From the NCBI GenBank assembly GCA_023428085.1, contig JAEYZK010000221.1, positions 1 through 8,249 of the forward strand: 8,249 nucleotides of DNA. The letters run 5' to 3'. Of the stretch, positions 1 through 6,550 are shown one piece after another. The notes under the pieces were generated by a model. The model ran no database searches and had not been told where the DNA came from. It saw only the letters and a program-made list of their open reading frames with translations. Numbering within the stretch: position 1 is the stretch's first letter; each line of letters starts with the position of its first letter. Source of the stretch: Pseudomonadota bacterium. Its GTDB lineage: Bacteria; Myxococcota; Myxococcia; Myxococcales; Anaeromyxobacteraceae. Made by a program: the position numbers and the translations under genes.

Positions 1-326
1 ACCTGCGCGAGCGCCCGCGCCGCGCGCGGGGCGAGGCGCACCTTCCCGAGCTCCGCGACCAGCTCGTCCACGCGCGCGCGCGCCTGGAGGAGGCGCCACT
101 CCTGCGCCGGGCCCCCGCCGACCTCGAGCTGGCCGACGCGCCGCTCCTCCTCGCCGGCCGCCTCGTGGAGCGCGACCGCGAGCGCCGTCGCGGCCCGCAG
201 CGACCGCGTCTCGGACTCGATCGAGCGCGCCCGCTGCCGGGCATCCCAGAGCGCGTACGCGAGCGTCAGGCCCATGACCACGGCCAGCGTCAGCGTCGGG
301 AGGACCAGCCGGCGGCGCAGCCTCAC
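1..326 (-). CDS. Membrane-anchored protein, N-terminal part, probably a sensor (partial at left edge)
   Basis: The frame is open from a GTG at 326 to the window edge (108 codons seen). It begins MRLRRRLVLPTLTLAVV: a short Arg-rich cytoplasmic end, then one hydrophobic helix at about residues 8-26. After it comes a charged, Ala/Glu/Arg-rich helical stretch (about 28-108) with no motif I recognise. One membrane helix followed by a helical, probably extracytoplasmic region is the usual start of histidine kinases, diguanylate cyclases or chemoreceptors, but no output domain is inside the window, so the exact class is unknown. The GTG was chosen because it follows the TGA of the upstream binding-protein gene by only 3 nt, with a weak GGTGA ribosome site. 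That spacing implies co-transcription and suggests it senses what the lipoprotein binds; this is inference. Codon use matches the neighbouring genes. Confidence 0.55.
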   Translation of the reverse strand, partial: MRLRRRLVLPTLTLAVVMGLTLAYALWDARQRARSIESETRSLRAATALAVALHEAAGEEERRVGQLEVGGGPAQEWRLLQARARVDELVAELGKVRLAPRAARALAQ

Positions 327-329
327 GGG

Positions 330-1304
330 TCACCAGGCCGGGACGGGCAAGAGCATGACCGCCTCCGGATCGACGGCCTCGAGGGGGCCGGGCGCGAGCA
401 GGCGGCGCGTGGAGACGGCGGAGGTCGCCGGGACGCGGGCCTGGAGCCAGTCGCTCTCCCGCCGCAGGACCTGCGCGAGCAGCTGGTCGAGGTTGAGGCC
501 CCACGTGACCTGCTCGACCTGCGCGCGCAGCGCGGGCGCGGAGAGCTCCGGGAAGCGCGCGCGGAGGGAGGCGAGCGCCTCCTGCGGCGCGGCGCGCGTG
601 ACCCGCTCGCCGCAGGAGAGCGCACGGAGGGCCGCCTCGAGCTCCGGGCGGCGTCGCTCGATGGTCCCGGCCCGGGCGACGAGCAGCGAGAACTCGACGT
701 AGAGCTCCGTCCGCACCACGACGGCGGCGTCCCCGAGCGCCTGCTCGGCGCGCGCCGCCGGCGGGTCCGAGAGCACGGCGGCGTCGAGCGTCCCGTCCCG
801 CAGGCGTTCGATCGCCTGGTCCGGGGGGAGCGGAACGACGGCGACCGCCTCCCGCCGGACCCCGCCGTACCGCAGCGCGACGTCCATGAAGAACTCGGCG
901 TTCGTGCCCTGGGCGAGCCCGATCCGCTTCCCGGCGAGATCGGCGAAGTCGTCCACCCCCGCCGCTCTGCGGGCGACGAGCCGCGTGTTCCGGGTCGAGC
1001 TGTGCAGGGAGGTCAGGATCCGGAGCGTCGGATCCTCGCGCGCGGCCACGAGGAAGGGCGTCTCGTAGGCGATCGCCAGGTCGACGGCGCCGTCGCGGAG
1101 GAGCGCGAGGGCGTCGCGCCCGAGCTCGAACGGGCGCTCGTCGACCGCGAGCCCCTCACGCGCGAAGCAGCCTGCCTGGAGCGCCACGAAGAACAGCGAC
1201 GTCGCAGGCTGGCGGACGGTGGCCACCGCGATCCGCCGGGGCGGCGTGCGCGCGCACGCCGTGAGGACGGACGCGGTCACGCACGCGACGAGGAGGCGCT
1301 TCAT
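330..1304 (-). CDS. Substrate-binding lipoprotein, NMT1/THI5-like (SsuA/TauA-type) ABC family
   Basis: 324 residues, about the usual size for SsuA/TauA/ThiY-type periplasmic binding proteins. Residues 1-17 are a lipoprotein signal: MKR, a hydrophobic core and lipobox L14-T15-A16-C17, so the mature protein should be lipidated at Cys17. The body has family hallmarks: an early section with the sense of 'chemical reaches the binding protein' (FFVALQAGCFAREGL), then DGAVDLAIAYETPFL, then the lobe-2 segment LAGKRIGLAQGTNAEFFMD, typical of proteins that bind sulfonates, nitrate, taurine or thiamine precursors. The ligand cannot be read from the sequence. ATG at 1304 is preferred to an in-frame GTG at 1334 because only the ATG puts the signal peptide at the N-terminus; no good ribosome site precedes it. 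No permease or ATPase gene lies next to it. The next gene, 3 nt downstream, encodes a membrane-anchored sensor-like protein, so a role in ligand sensing rather than import is plausible. Confidence 0.85.
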   Translation of the reverse strand: MKRLLVACVTASVLTACARTPPRRIAVATVRQPATSLFFVALQAGCFAREGLAVDERPFELGRDALALLRDGAVDLAIAYETPFLVAAREDPTLRILTSLHSSTRNTRLVARRAAGVDDFADLAGKRIGLAQGTNAEFFMDVALRYGGVRREAVAVVPLPPDQAIERLRDGTLDAAVLSDPPAARAEQALGDAAVVVRTELYVEFSLLVARAGTIERRRPELEAALRALSCGERVTRAAPQEALASLRARFPELSAPALRAQVEQVTWGLNLDQLLAQVLRRESDWLQARVPATSAVSTRRLLAPGPLEAVDPEAVMLLPVPAW

Positions 1305-1355
1305 CGAGCGATCGGCGTGGCGAGCGAGCGCCACCTCTCCAAGATGAAGCGCTCC

Positions 1356-1382
1356 CCCGCGGTGTGCACGGCCCCCCGCGGG
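1356..1382 (-). repeat. Second inverted repeat between the dehydrogenase and binding-protein genes
   Basis: CCCGCGG and CCGCGGG are exact reverse complements separated by 13 nt. The repeat sits between the dehydrogenase stop and the start of the binding-protein gene at 1304. It could be the second half of a tandem terminator, or an element in the promoter/leader of the binding-protein operon. GC-rich DNA makes short repeats like this fairly common by chance. Confidence 0.3.
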
Positions 1383-1390
1383 CCGCCTGC

Positions 1391-1409
1391 CGCGCCCGGT
1401 CAGGGCGCG
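1391..1409 (-). terminator. GC hairpin just after the acyl-CoA dehydrogenase stop codon
   Basis: CGCGCCC (1391-1397) and GGGCGCG (1403-1409) form a perfect 7-bp stem with a 5-nt loop, starting 6 nt after the TAG stop at 1418-1416. No U-run follows on the minus strand, so it is not a classical intrinsic terminator. It may slow polymerase or protect the 3' end. A second inverted repeat, CCCGCGG (1356-1362) / CCGCGGG (1376-1382), lies further downstream. Confidence 0.4.
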
Positions 1410-1415
1410 CAGTCC

Positions 1416-3350
1416 CTAGGCCGCGCCGGCGCCGGCCGGCTCCACGGTGCGCGGCCGCTGGGGAGGCGGGAGGGTCGTGCTCGGCCGCGCCGGCCGCAGA
1501 TCCTCGACGGTGAGCCCGAGCCCCATGCCGCCGGCCTCGAGCCAGTCGTGCTGCCCCGCGAGCACCTCGCGGCCGACCGCGTACGCGAGGTCGTCGTCGT
1601 TGTCCCAGAGCGCGTCGAACAGCCCGTGCACGGTCCGGCGCGAGGACCGGCAGAAGGCGTCCGCGAGGCGCGCCGCCCGCGCCGCCTCGGGCAGGCCCGC
1701 GCGGCGCAGGGCGTCGGCGCGCATCACCGAGGCCGACATGGCGAACAGCTCGTTCGCGATGTCCACCAGGCGGAACAGGAAGCCCTGCTTGCGCTCGAGC
1801 TTCGGCCCGAACCGGACCATGCCGTGGAAGACCTGGCGCGCGAGCTTCCGCGCGGAGCGGTCCACGAAGCGGAGGTGGCGGGCGAGCCGCCCGTACCGCG
1901 CGTGGCGCGGCGCGAAGAGGCCCCGGACCCAGAGCCCCAGGTACCACGTCGCGTAGAACGCGCCCACCTTCGGGAGCATCGCGAGCTTCTTGCCGGCCGG
2001 GACCTTCGGGTCGATGAGGCCGCCCGCCACCTGGAGGTGCTTGTCCACCGCCTCCCGCGCCATGAAGAGGTGCATGATCTCCGAGGAGCCCTCGAAGATC
2101 GTGTTGATGCGGCAGTCGCGCATCCAGCGCTCGACGCCGACGGCCGCCTCGCCGCGCCGCTCGAGCGACCGCTCCGTCTCGTAGCCGCGGCCGCCGCGGA
2201 GCTGCATCACCTCGTCGAGCAGCCGCCACGTCTTGACCGTGTTCCACTCCTTCACCGCCGCGGCCTCGAGCCGGATGTCGTAGCCCGGCTTCTCGGCGAG
2301 GGACTGGGCGAGCGCGGACACTGCCTCCATCGCGTACGAGGTCGAGGCCATGGCGGCGAGCTTGTGCGCGATGGCCTCGTGCTTGCCGATCTCCTGGCCC
2401 CACTGCGCGCGCGCGCTCGTCCACTTGCGCGACAGCTCGAGGGCGGTCTTCGACCCGCCCACCACCGCGGCCGGGATCGAGAGGCGGCCGGTGTTGAGGG
2501 TGGTGAGGGCGATCTTGAGCCCGCGCCCCTCCTTGCCGATGAGGTTCTCGACCGGGACCTTCACGTCGGTGAAGCGGAGGGCGGCGTTGGCGAGCGCCTT
2601 CAGCCCCATGAACCGGCAGCGGTGCGTGACCTCCACGCCCGGCCACGCGGTCTCGACGACGAAGGCGCTGATCGCCTCCGTCTTCGGGTTCTTCGCCATC
2701 ACCACCAGCAGCTCGGCGATCGTGCCGTTCGTGCACCAGAGCTTCTCGCCGTTGAGCAGGTAGTGGGTCCCGTCCGGCGAGAGCTCGGCGGTCGTCGAGA
2801 GCCGCGCCGGGTCGGAGCCGACGTTCAGCTCCGTGAGCGCGAACGCGCTGATCGCCCCGCGGGCGATCCGCGGCAGGTACCTCTTCTTGAGCTCCTCCGA
2901 GCCGAAGAGCTTGAGCGGCTGCGGCACGCCGATCGACTGGTGGGCCGAGAGCAGCGCGGTGAGGTTCGCGTCCACGCTGCCGAGCAGCGTCATCACCTTG
3001 CCGTACTCGACCTGGTTGAAGCCGAGCCCGCCGTACTCCGTCGGGATCTTCATCCCGAACGCGCCCATCTTCCGGAGCGCGTCCAGCACCTCGGGCGGAT
3101 ACTCGCCCGTCTCGTCGATCTCGTTGGGGTCGACCTTCTCCGCGAGGAACGCCTCGAACCCGGCGTACCAGCGCAGGAACTCCGGCCGCTCCGCCTCGCC
3201 GAGCGGGTAGTCGTGGATGAGGTTCAGCCGGAGCTTTCCGAGGAACAGGTCGCGCAGGAAGCCGGCGCCCTGCCACTCGGTCTCGCGCGACGCCTCGGCG
3301 ACTTGACGGGACCGCTGGTACTCCTCGTTCGCTCTCGTGCTCTCGCTCAT
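1416..3350 (-). CDS. Acyl-CoA dehydrogenase, long (VLCAD-type) form with C-terminal extension
   Basis: 644 residues. Acyl-CoA dehydrogenases catalyse the FAD-dependent alpha,beta-dehydrogenation that opens each beta-oxidation cycle and pass electrons to ETF. The N-terminal helical domain spans about 60-165. The FAD/substrate signature FALTELNVGSD is at 170-180, the beta-domain WCTNG at 205-209, and the C-terminal helical domain includes LRGGRGYE (384-391) and IFEGSSE. Glu420 aligns with the catalytic base of the MCAD/SCAD type ('YEGT' position), so the enzyme should be active. A roughly 10-residue insert (ETERSLERRGEAAVGVE) lies between the GGRGYE and MRDCRI blocks; I recall similar inserts in other long bacterial members. 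About 200 residues follow the core (435-644), as in VLCAD/ACAD9-size proteins, ending in a Pro-rich tail. The start is well supported: GGGAG (3356-3360 on the minus strand) lies 5 nt before the ATG. Chain-length specificity cannot be told. It is transcribed alone, divergently from the peptidase gene. Confidence 0.95.
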   Translation of the reverse strand: MSESTRANEEYQRSRQVAEASRETEWQGAGFLRDLFLGKLRLNLIHDYPLGEAERPEFLRWYAGFEAFLAEKVDPNEIDETGEYPPEVLDALRKMGAFGMKIPTEYGGLGFNQVEYGKVMTLLGSVDANLTALLSAHQSIGVPQPLKLFGSEELKKRYLPRIARGAISAFALTELNVGSDPARLSTTAELSPDGTHYLLNGEKLWCTNGTIAELLVVMAKNPKTEAISAFVVETAWPGVEVTHRCRFMGLKALANAALRFTDVKVPVENLIGKEGRGLKIALTTLNTGRLSIPAAVVGGSKTALELSRKWTSARAQWGQEIGKHEAIAHKLAAMASTSYAMEAVSALAQSLAEKPGYDIRLEAAAVKEWNTVKTWRLLDEVMQLRGGRGYETERSLERRGEAAVGVERWMRDCRINTIFEGSSEIMHLFMAREAVDKHLQVAGGLIDPKVPAGKKLAMLPKVGAFYATWYLGLWVRGLFAPRHARYGRLARHLRFVDRSARKLARQVFHGMVRFGPKLERKQGFLFRLVDIANELFAMSASVMRADALRRAGLPEAARAARLADAFCRSSRRTVHGLFDALWDNDDDLAYAVGREVLAGQHDWLEAGGMGLGLTVEDLRPARPSTTLPPPQRPRTVEPAGAGAA

Positions 3351-3576
3351 GGCTTCTCCCGGCGGCCGGGCAGGGGGGATGCGACAACCCTGCCGATTCT
3401 CGAATCAAGTTAACGCGCTGCGGCTACCAGCGCAGCGCGTCGCGCAGGCCTCGTTTCGGGGGTGGACCTGTCAGGGGGTAACGGGTCATTTACGGCCTGC
3501 CCCGCACGAGGCGGCGGACGGTCGGCCCGGACGGCCGCGCCTCCGCTAAGAAGAGGACCCCAGGAGACACGCGGAG
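3351..3576. promoter_or_regulatory. Divergent intergenic region between dehydrogenase and aminopeptidase genes
   Basis: 226 nt without a credible gene, which must hold the promoters of both flanking genes. It contains the only noticeably AT-richer patch nearby (about 3395-3414), where GATTC-TC-GAATC (3395-3406) and the 6-bp palindrome GTTAAC (3409-3414) adjoin a 10-bp inverted repeat. On the minus strand TTGATT (3408-3403) resembles a -35 box, but no convincing -10 follows at the right distance. On the plus strand the aminopeptidase start is preceded by AGGAG (3562-3566, 10 nt before the ATG). No plus-strand promoter is clear. Confidence 0.5.
3413..3440. repeat. Perfect 10-bp inverted repeat, possible operator or hairpin
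   Basis: ACGCGCTGCG (3413-3422) and CGCAGCGCGT (3431-3440) are exact reverse complements with an 8-nt spacer. The repeat lies 63 nt upstream of the dehydrogenase ATG and about 137 nt upstream of the peptidase ATG, a sensible position for a repressor or activator site. An alternative, shorter fold (GCGCTG 3415-3420 with CAGCGC 3428-3433) is also possible, so a transcribed hairpin cannot be excluded. Confidence 0.55.
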
Positions 3577-6183
3577 ATGACGCACCCCACCGACGACAAG
3601 ACCTACCGCCTCCCGCCCCACGTCCGCCCCACGTCCTACGCCGCGGAGCTCACGGTCGATCCCGCGAGCCCCGACTTCGCGGGCCGCATCCGGATCGCGC
3701 TCGCCCTCGCGGCGCCCGCGGAGGAGCTCGTGCTCCACGCGGCCGAGCTGGAGATCGAGGAGGTCACGCTCACGGTGCGTGGCCGGGCGATGGCGCCGGC
3801 CGAGCGCCGCCTCGTGGCCTCGAGCGAGACGCTGGTCCTCCGGTTCGCCGCGCCGGTCCCCGCGGGCGAGGCGAGCCTCTCGCTGACGTTCCGCGGGGTG
3901 GTCTCCCCGGGGCTCCGCGGGCTCTATCGCGCCGGCCCGGGCCTCGTCGCCACGCAGTTCGAGGCCGCCGACGCGCGCCGCGTCTTCCCGTGCTTCGACG
4001 AGCCCTCCTTCAAGGCGCCCTGGAGGCTCACCGTCGAGGCGCCGGCGGACGTCCTCGTCCTCTCGAACGGGAGCCCGGTGGCCGAGGAGGCGCGCGGCGG
4101 GAGGCGCCGCGTGACGTTCGCCGAGACGCCGCCGCTCCCGACGTACCTCGTCGCGCTCGTCGCGGGCCGCCTGGACGCGCTGCCACCCGTGGTCTCGCGC
4201 GACGTGCCGGTCCGGACCTGGGCGACCGCGGAGAAGCTCGGGCTCACCGGCTTCGGCCAGACGGTGGCGGTCGAGGTGCTGCCGCGGCTGGAGGACTACT
4301 TCGGCGTCCCGTATGCGTTCGGCAAGCTCGACCAGGTCGGCCTCCCGGAGTTCGAGGCGGGCGCGATGGAGAACGCCGGCCTCGTCACGTTCCGCGAGGT
4401 GGCGCTCCTGCTCGACCCGGCGACCGCCTCGCTCGCGCAGAAGAAGCGCGTCGCGGAGGTGGTGACCCATGAGCTCGCGCACCAGTGGTTCGGCAACTGG
4501 GTGACGATGGCGTGGTGGGACGATCTCTGGCTGAACGAGGCGTTCGCCACGTGGATGGCGTTCAAGATCGTGGACGCCTGGAACCCCGCCTGGCGCGTCT
4601 GGCTCGAGTTCGATCAGGGCAAGGCGGGCGCCCTCCAGCTCGACGCCCTCCGCTCCACGCACCCGATCCGCGCCGAGGTGACGTCCGTCGCGGAGGCGGG
4701 CGAGGCCTTCGACCTCATCACCTACGAGAAGGGTGGGGCGGTGCTCCGGATGATCGAGGGGTACCTCGGCGAGGAGCGGTTCCGGGACGGGATCCGGCTC
4801 TACATGCGCCGCCACGCGAAGGGGAACACCGTCGCCGACGACCTGTGGGGTGCGCTCGCCGAGGCGTCGCGCGAGCCGGTGGTCGAGCTCGCGAACGCCT
4901 GGATCCGGACGCCCGGGTTCCCGCTCGTCTCGGTCCGCCGCGCGGGACGGACGCTCCACCTCGAGCAGCGCCGGTTCTTCTCCGATCCCGCCGAGGCGGC
5001 GGGCGCGGCCGGGGCCGCGGGGGCCTGGCCCGTGCCGATGGTGCTCCGGTGCGGCACCGGCGGGAAGGTCGCCGAGCAGCGGGTCCTCTTCCGCGGACCC
5101 GCCCTGGAGGTGACGCTCGACGCCGCGCCGGACTTCGTCTTCGCGAACGGCGGCGCGACCGGCTTCTACCGGGTCGCCTACGACGCCGGGGAGCTCGCCG
5201 CCCTCCGCGCCAACCTCCGGGCCCTCGCCCCGCCGGAGCGGATCCAGCTCCTCTCGGACGAGTGGGCGCTCGTCCGGTCCGGCGACCGCGATCTCGCTGC
5301 GTTCCTCGACCTCTGCGCCGCGTTCGCCGGCGAGGACGATCACGCCGTCCTCGACGAGCTCGTCGCGCGGCTCGCGGCGGTCGAGCACCGGTTCGTCTCC
5401 GACGCGGACCGGCCCGCCCTGCAGCGCTCCGTGGCTGGGCTCTTCGCGCCGCAGCTCGCGGCGACGGGGTGGGACGCCGCGCCGGGCGAGCCCGACGCCG
5501 TCCGGCTGCGGCGCGCCGCGGCGGTCCGCGCGCTCGGGCTGGTCGCCCGCGATCCAGCGGTGATCCGCGAGGCGGTCGCCCGGCTCGACCGCTGGCTGGG
5601 CGGGGACCGCGCGGCGCTCGAGGCGAACCTGCACGACCTCGCCGTCACGATCGCCGCGCGGAGCGGCGACGCGGCCCGCCAGGAGCGGTTCCGGGCGCTG
5701 TTCCGGGCCGAGCCCGACCCGGCGTTCCGCCGCCGCTACCTCATGGCGGTGGCGAGCTTCGAGGAGCCGTCGCTCGCGCAGGCGGGCGTCGAGCACCTCT
5801 TCGCCGCCGGCGACGCCGTGCCGCTCCAGGACGCCGCGTTCTACCTCGGCGCGCTGCTCGGGAACCGGACCGCGCGCGACCCGGCGTGGGCCCGGCTCGA
5901 GCGCGAGTGGGAGCGCTTCTACGGGCGGATCAAGGGCGCGCCGATGCTGACCCGGCGCGTGGTGGAGGCGATGGGGGCGATGGTGGAGCGGCGGCAGGTG
6001 GACGCCGTCGCCGCGTTCCTGGCGGCCCATCCGCTCGAGGAGGCGCGCCAGGCGATCGCGCAGACGCTGGAGCGCCTCCGCCAGGACGTCGCGCTGCGGG
6101 AGCGCGCGCTGCCCGTCGTCGCGCGGTGGCTCACCCTTCGACAGGCTCAGGGTGAGCGGCCGATCCCGGCACCTTCGAGGTGA
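3577..6183 (+). CDS. M1-family zinc aminopeptidase (ERAP/APN-like)
   Basis: 868 residues, a normal length for the family. It should remove N-terminal residues from peptides, most likely in the cytoplasm as there is no signal peptide. The N-terminal beta-saddle domain covers about 10-195. The exopeptidase motif GAMEN is at 262-266 and binds the substrate's free amine. The zinc site is HELAH (298-302) with Glu321 in LWLNEAFATW, giving the exact HExxH-x18-E spacing; Glu299 is the general base. Tyr383 in ITYEKGG is the transition-state tyrosine. From about 485 an ERAP1-C-like helical domain of alpha-hairpins runs to the end. The motif context looks closer to the mammalian APN/ERAP/puromycin-sensitive branch than to E. 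coli PepN, though databases may call it PepN. ATG at 3577 has AGGAG 10 nt upstream. The last 17 residues (852-868) are encoded by a dispersed repeat (LTLRQAQGER), so the native C-terminus was probably altered. Confidence 0.95.
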   Translation: MTHPTDDKTYRLPPHVRPTSYAAELTVDPASPDFAGRIRIALALAAPAEELVLHAAELEIEEVTLTVRGRAMAPAERRLVASSETLVLRFAAPVPAGEASLSLTFRGVVSPGLRGLYRAGPGLVATQFEAADARRVFPCFDEPSFKAPWRLTVEAPADVLVLSNGSPVAEEARGGRRRVTFAETPPLPTYLVALVAGRLDALPPVVSRDVPVRTWATAEKLGLTGFGQTVAVEVLPRLEDYFGVPYAFGKLDQVGLPEFEAGAMENAGLVTFREVALLLDPATASLAQKKRVAEVVTHELAHQWFGNWVTMAWWDDLWLNEAFATWMAFKIVDAWNPAWRVWLEFDQGKAGALQLDALRSTHPIRAEVTSVAEAGEAFDLITYEKGGAVLRMIEGYLGEERFRDGIRLYMRRHAKGNTVADDLWGALAEASREPVVELANAWIRTPGFPLVSVRRAGRTLHLEQRRFFSDPAEAAGAAGAAGAWPVPMVLRCGTGGKVAEQRVLFRGPALEVTLDAAPDFVFANGGATGFYRVAYDAGELAALRANLRALAPPERIQLLSDEWALVRSGDRDLAAFLDLCAAFAGEDDHAVLDELVARLAAVEHRFVSDADRPALQRSVAGLFAPQLAATGWDAAPGEPDAVRLRRAAAVRALGLVARDPAVIREAVARLDRWLGGDRAALEANLHDLAVTIAARSGDAARQERFRALFRAEPDPAFRRRYLMAVASFEEPSLAQAGVEHLFAAGDAVPLQDAAFYLGALLGNRTARDPAWARLEREWERFYGRIKGAPMLTRRVVEAMGAMVERRQVDAVAAFLAAHPLEEARQAIAQTLERLRQDVALRERALPVVARWLTLRQAQGERPIPAPSR
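6129..6157 (+). repeat. Dispersed palindromic repeat of the TTCGACAGGCTCAGGGTGAG type
   Basis: GCTCACCCT (6129-6137) and AGGGTGAGC (6149-6157) form a perfect 9-bp stem around an 11-nt loop. An alternative hairpin, GCTCA-GGG-TGAGC (6145-6157), shares its 3' arm. From memory, this sequence and near-variants occur in many copies in the genomes of diverse GC-rich bacteria, where they translate as LRQAQG or, on the other strand, LSLSKG. Here it lies inside the aminopeptidase reading frame right at the 3' end. Only one copy is visible in this window. Confidence 0.75.
6170..6182 (+). repeat. Small hairpin overlapping the aminopeptidase stop codon
   Basis: CACCT-TCG-AGGTG is a perfect 5-bp stem with a 3-nt loop, and its 3' arm contains the first two bases of the TGA stop (6181-6183). 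It follows the dispersed repeat by 12 nt. There is no T-run after it, so it is a weak terminator candidate at most. Confidence 0.35.
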
Positions 6184-6203
6184 GGCGCGCCGTCGGGCAC
6201 GAC

Positions 6204-6389
6204 TCAGCGGGCCACACGCACGGCGGCGGGCTGCGCGGGCGGCCTGCCGCGGGAGTGCTCGCGCCAGAGGAGCCCGCCGGCCATCACCAGCGCGGCCGCC
6301 AGGAGGAGCGCCACGGCACCCAGGAGCCGAAGCCCCTCGCGTCTTGCGAGGGCGTCGGTGGGGAGCGCGTCTCCGTGGTTCGCGGCCAT
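6204..6389 (-). CDS. Small one-helix membrane protein, hypothetical (61 aa)
   Basis: The frame encodes 61 residues: a polar N-terminus (MAANHGDALPTDALARREG), one strongly hydrophobic helix at about 21-41 (LRLLGAVALLLAAALVMAGG), then a basic tail (WREHSRGRPPAQPAAVRVAR). This hydrophobic-then-basic pattern argues for a real single-pass protein rather than a chance frame. An earlier in-frame ATG at 6413 would add 8 residues; neither start has a well-spaced ribosome site (GAGG abuts the ATG at 6389), so the start is uncertain. It converges on the aminopeptidase gene, with 20 bp between the stops. No family is recognised and no function can be assigned. The short length and weak start signals keep confidence moderate. 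Confidence 0.5.
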   Translation of the reverse strand: MAANHGDALPTDALARREGLRLLGAVALLLAAALVMAGGLLWREHSRGRPPAQPAAVRVAR

Positions 6390-6438
6390 CCTCGAGGGGC
6401 AAGCAAGCGACATGCCGCCGCCGGGGCCACGTAAGCGC

Positions 6439-6459
6439 GCTGAAACGCTGAGTTGCTGA
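6439..6459. repeat. Three GCTGA copies at an exact 8-bp period
   Basis: GCTGA occurs at 6439-6443, 6447-6451 and 6455-6459, separated by AAC and GTT. The array lies in the intergenic stretch upstream of the small membrane-protein gene (minus strand) and of the acyltransferase gene (plus strand). It could be a short set of protein-binding half-sites; with three 5-bp copies, chance is not excluded. Confidence 0.35.
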
Positions 6460-6550
6460 CGGCCCGCGTGCGTACCGATGGAACCGCACTGTTGCGCCCG
6501 CGACACGCCCCAGCGACGACGCGGCGCGCCGCGCGGCGCCCGGGAGGACG

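Noticed and set aside
1305..1334. GTG at 1334 as the start of the binding-protein gene
   Set aside because: It would put ten polar residues before the signal peptide, and its GGAG abuts the start codon; ATG at 1304 gives a standard lipoprotein signal.
1156..3408. Second minus-strand frame across the dehydrogenase gene
   Set aside because: It is out of phase with the motif-bearing dehydrogenase frame and gives Arg-rich nonsense protein; its apparent binding-protein-like end is just the other gene read out of frame.
165..3413. Plus-strand open frame of about 1080 codons opposite the binding-protein and dehydrogenase genes
   Set aside because: It encodes Arg/Glu/His-rich low-complexity protein with no fold or motif, and its openness is explained by the GC-rich codon pattern of the real minus-strand genes.
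4485..6155. Plus-strand second frame inside the aminopeptidase gene
   Set aside because: Arg/Pro-rich out-of-phase translation with no domain, overlapping a strongly supported gene on the same strand.
6129..6157. Reading the dispersed repeat as evidence of an insertion sequence or CRISPR
   Set aside because: There is one copy only, no transposase, no target-site duplication and no spacer-repeat series in the window.
3490..6489. Minus-strand open frame of about 1000 codons opposite the aminopeptidase gene
   Set aside because: Composition is Arg/Pro/Glu-rich with no recognisable motif, while the plus strand carries a complete M1 peptidase with all catalytic residues. It is an antisense shadow.
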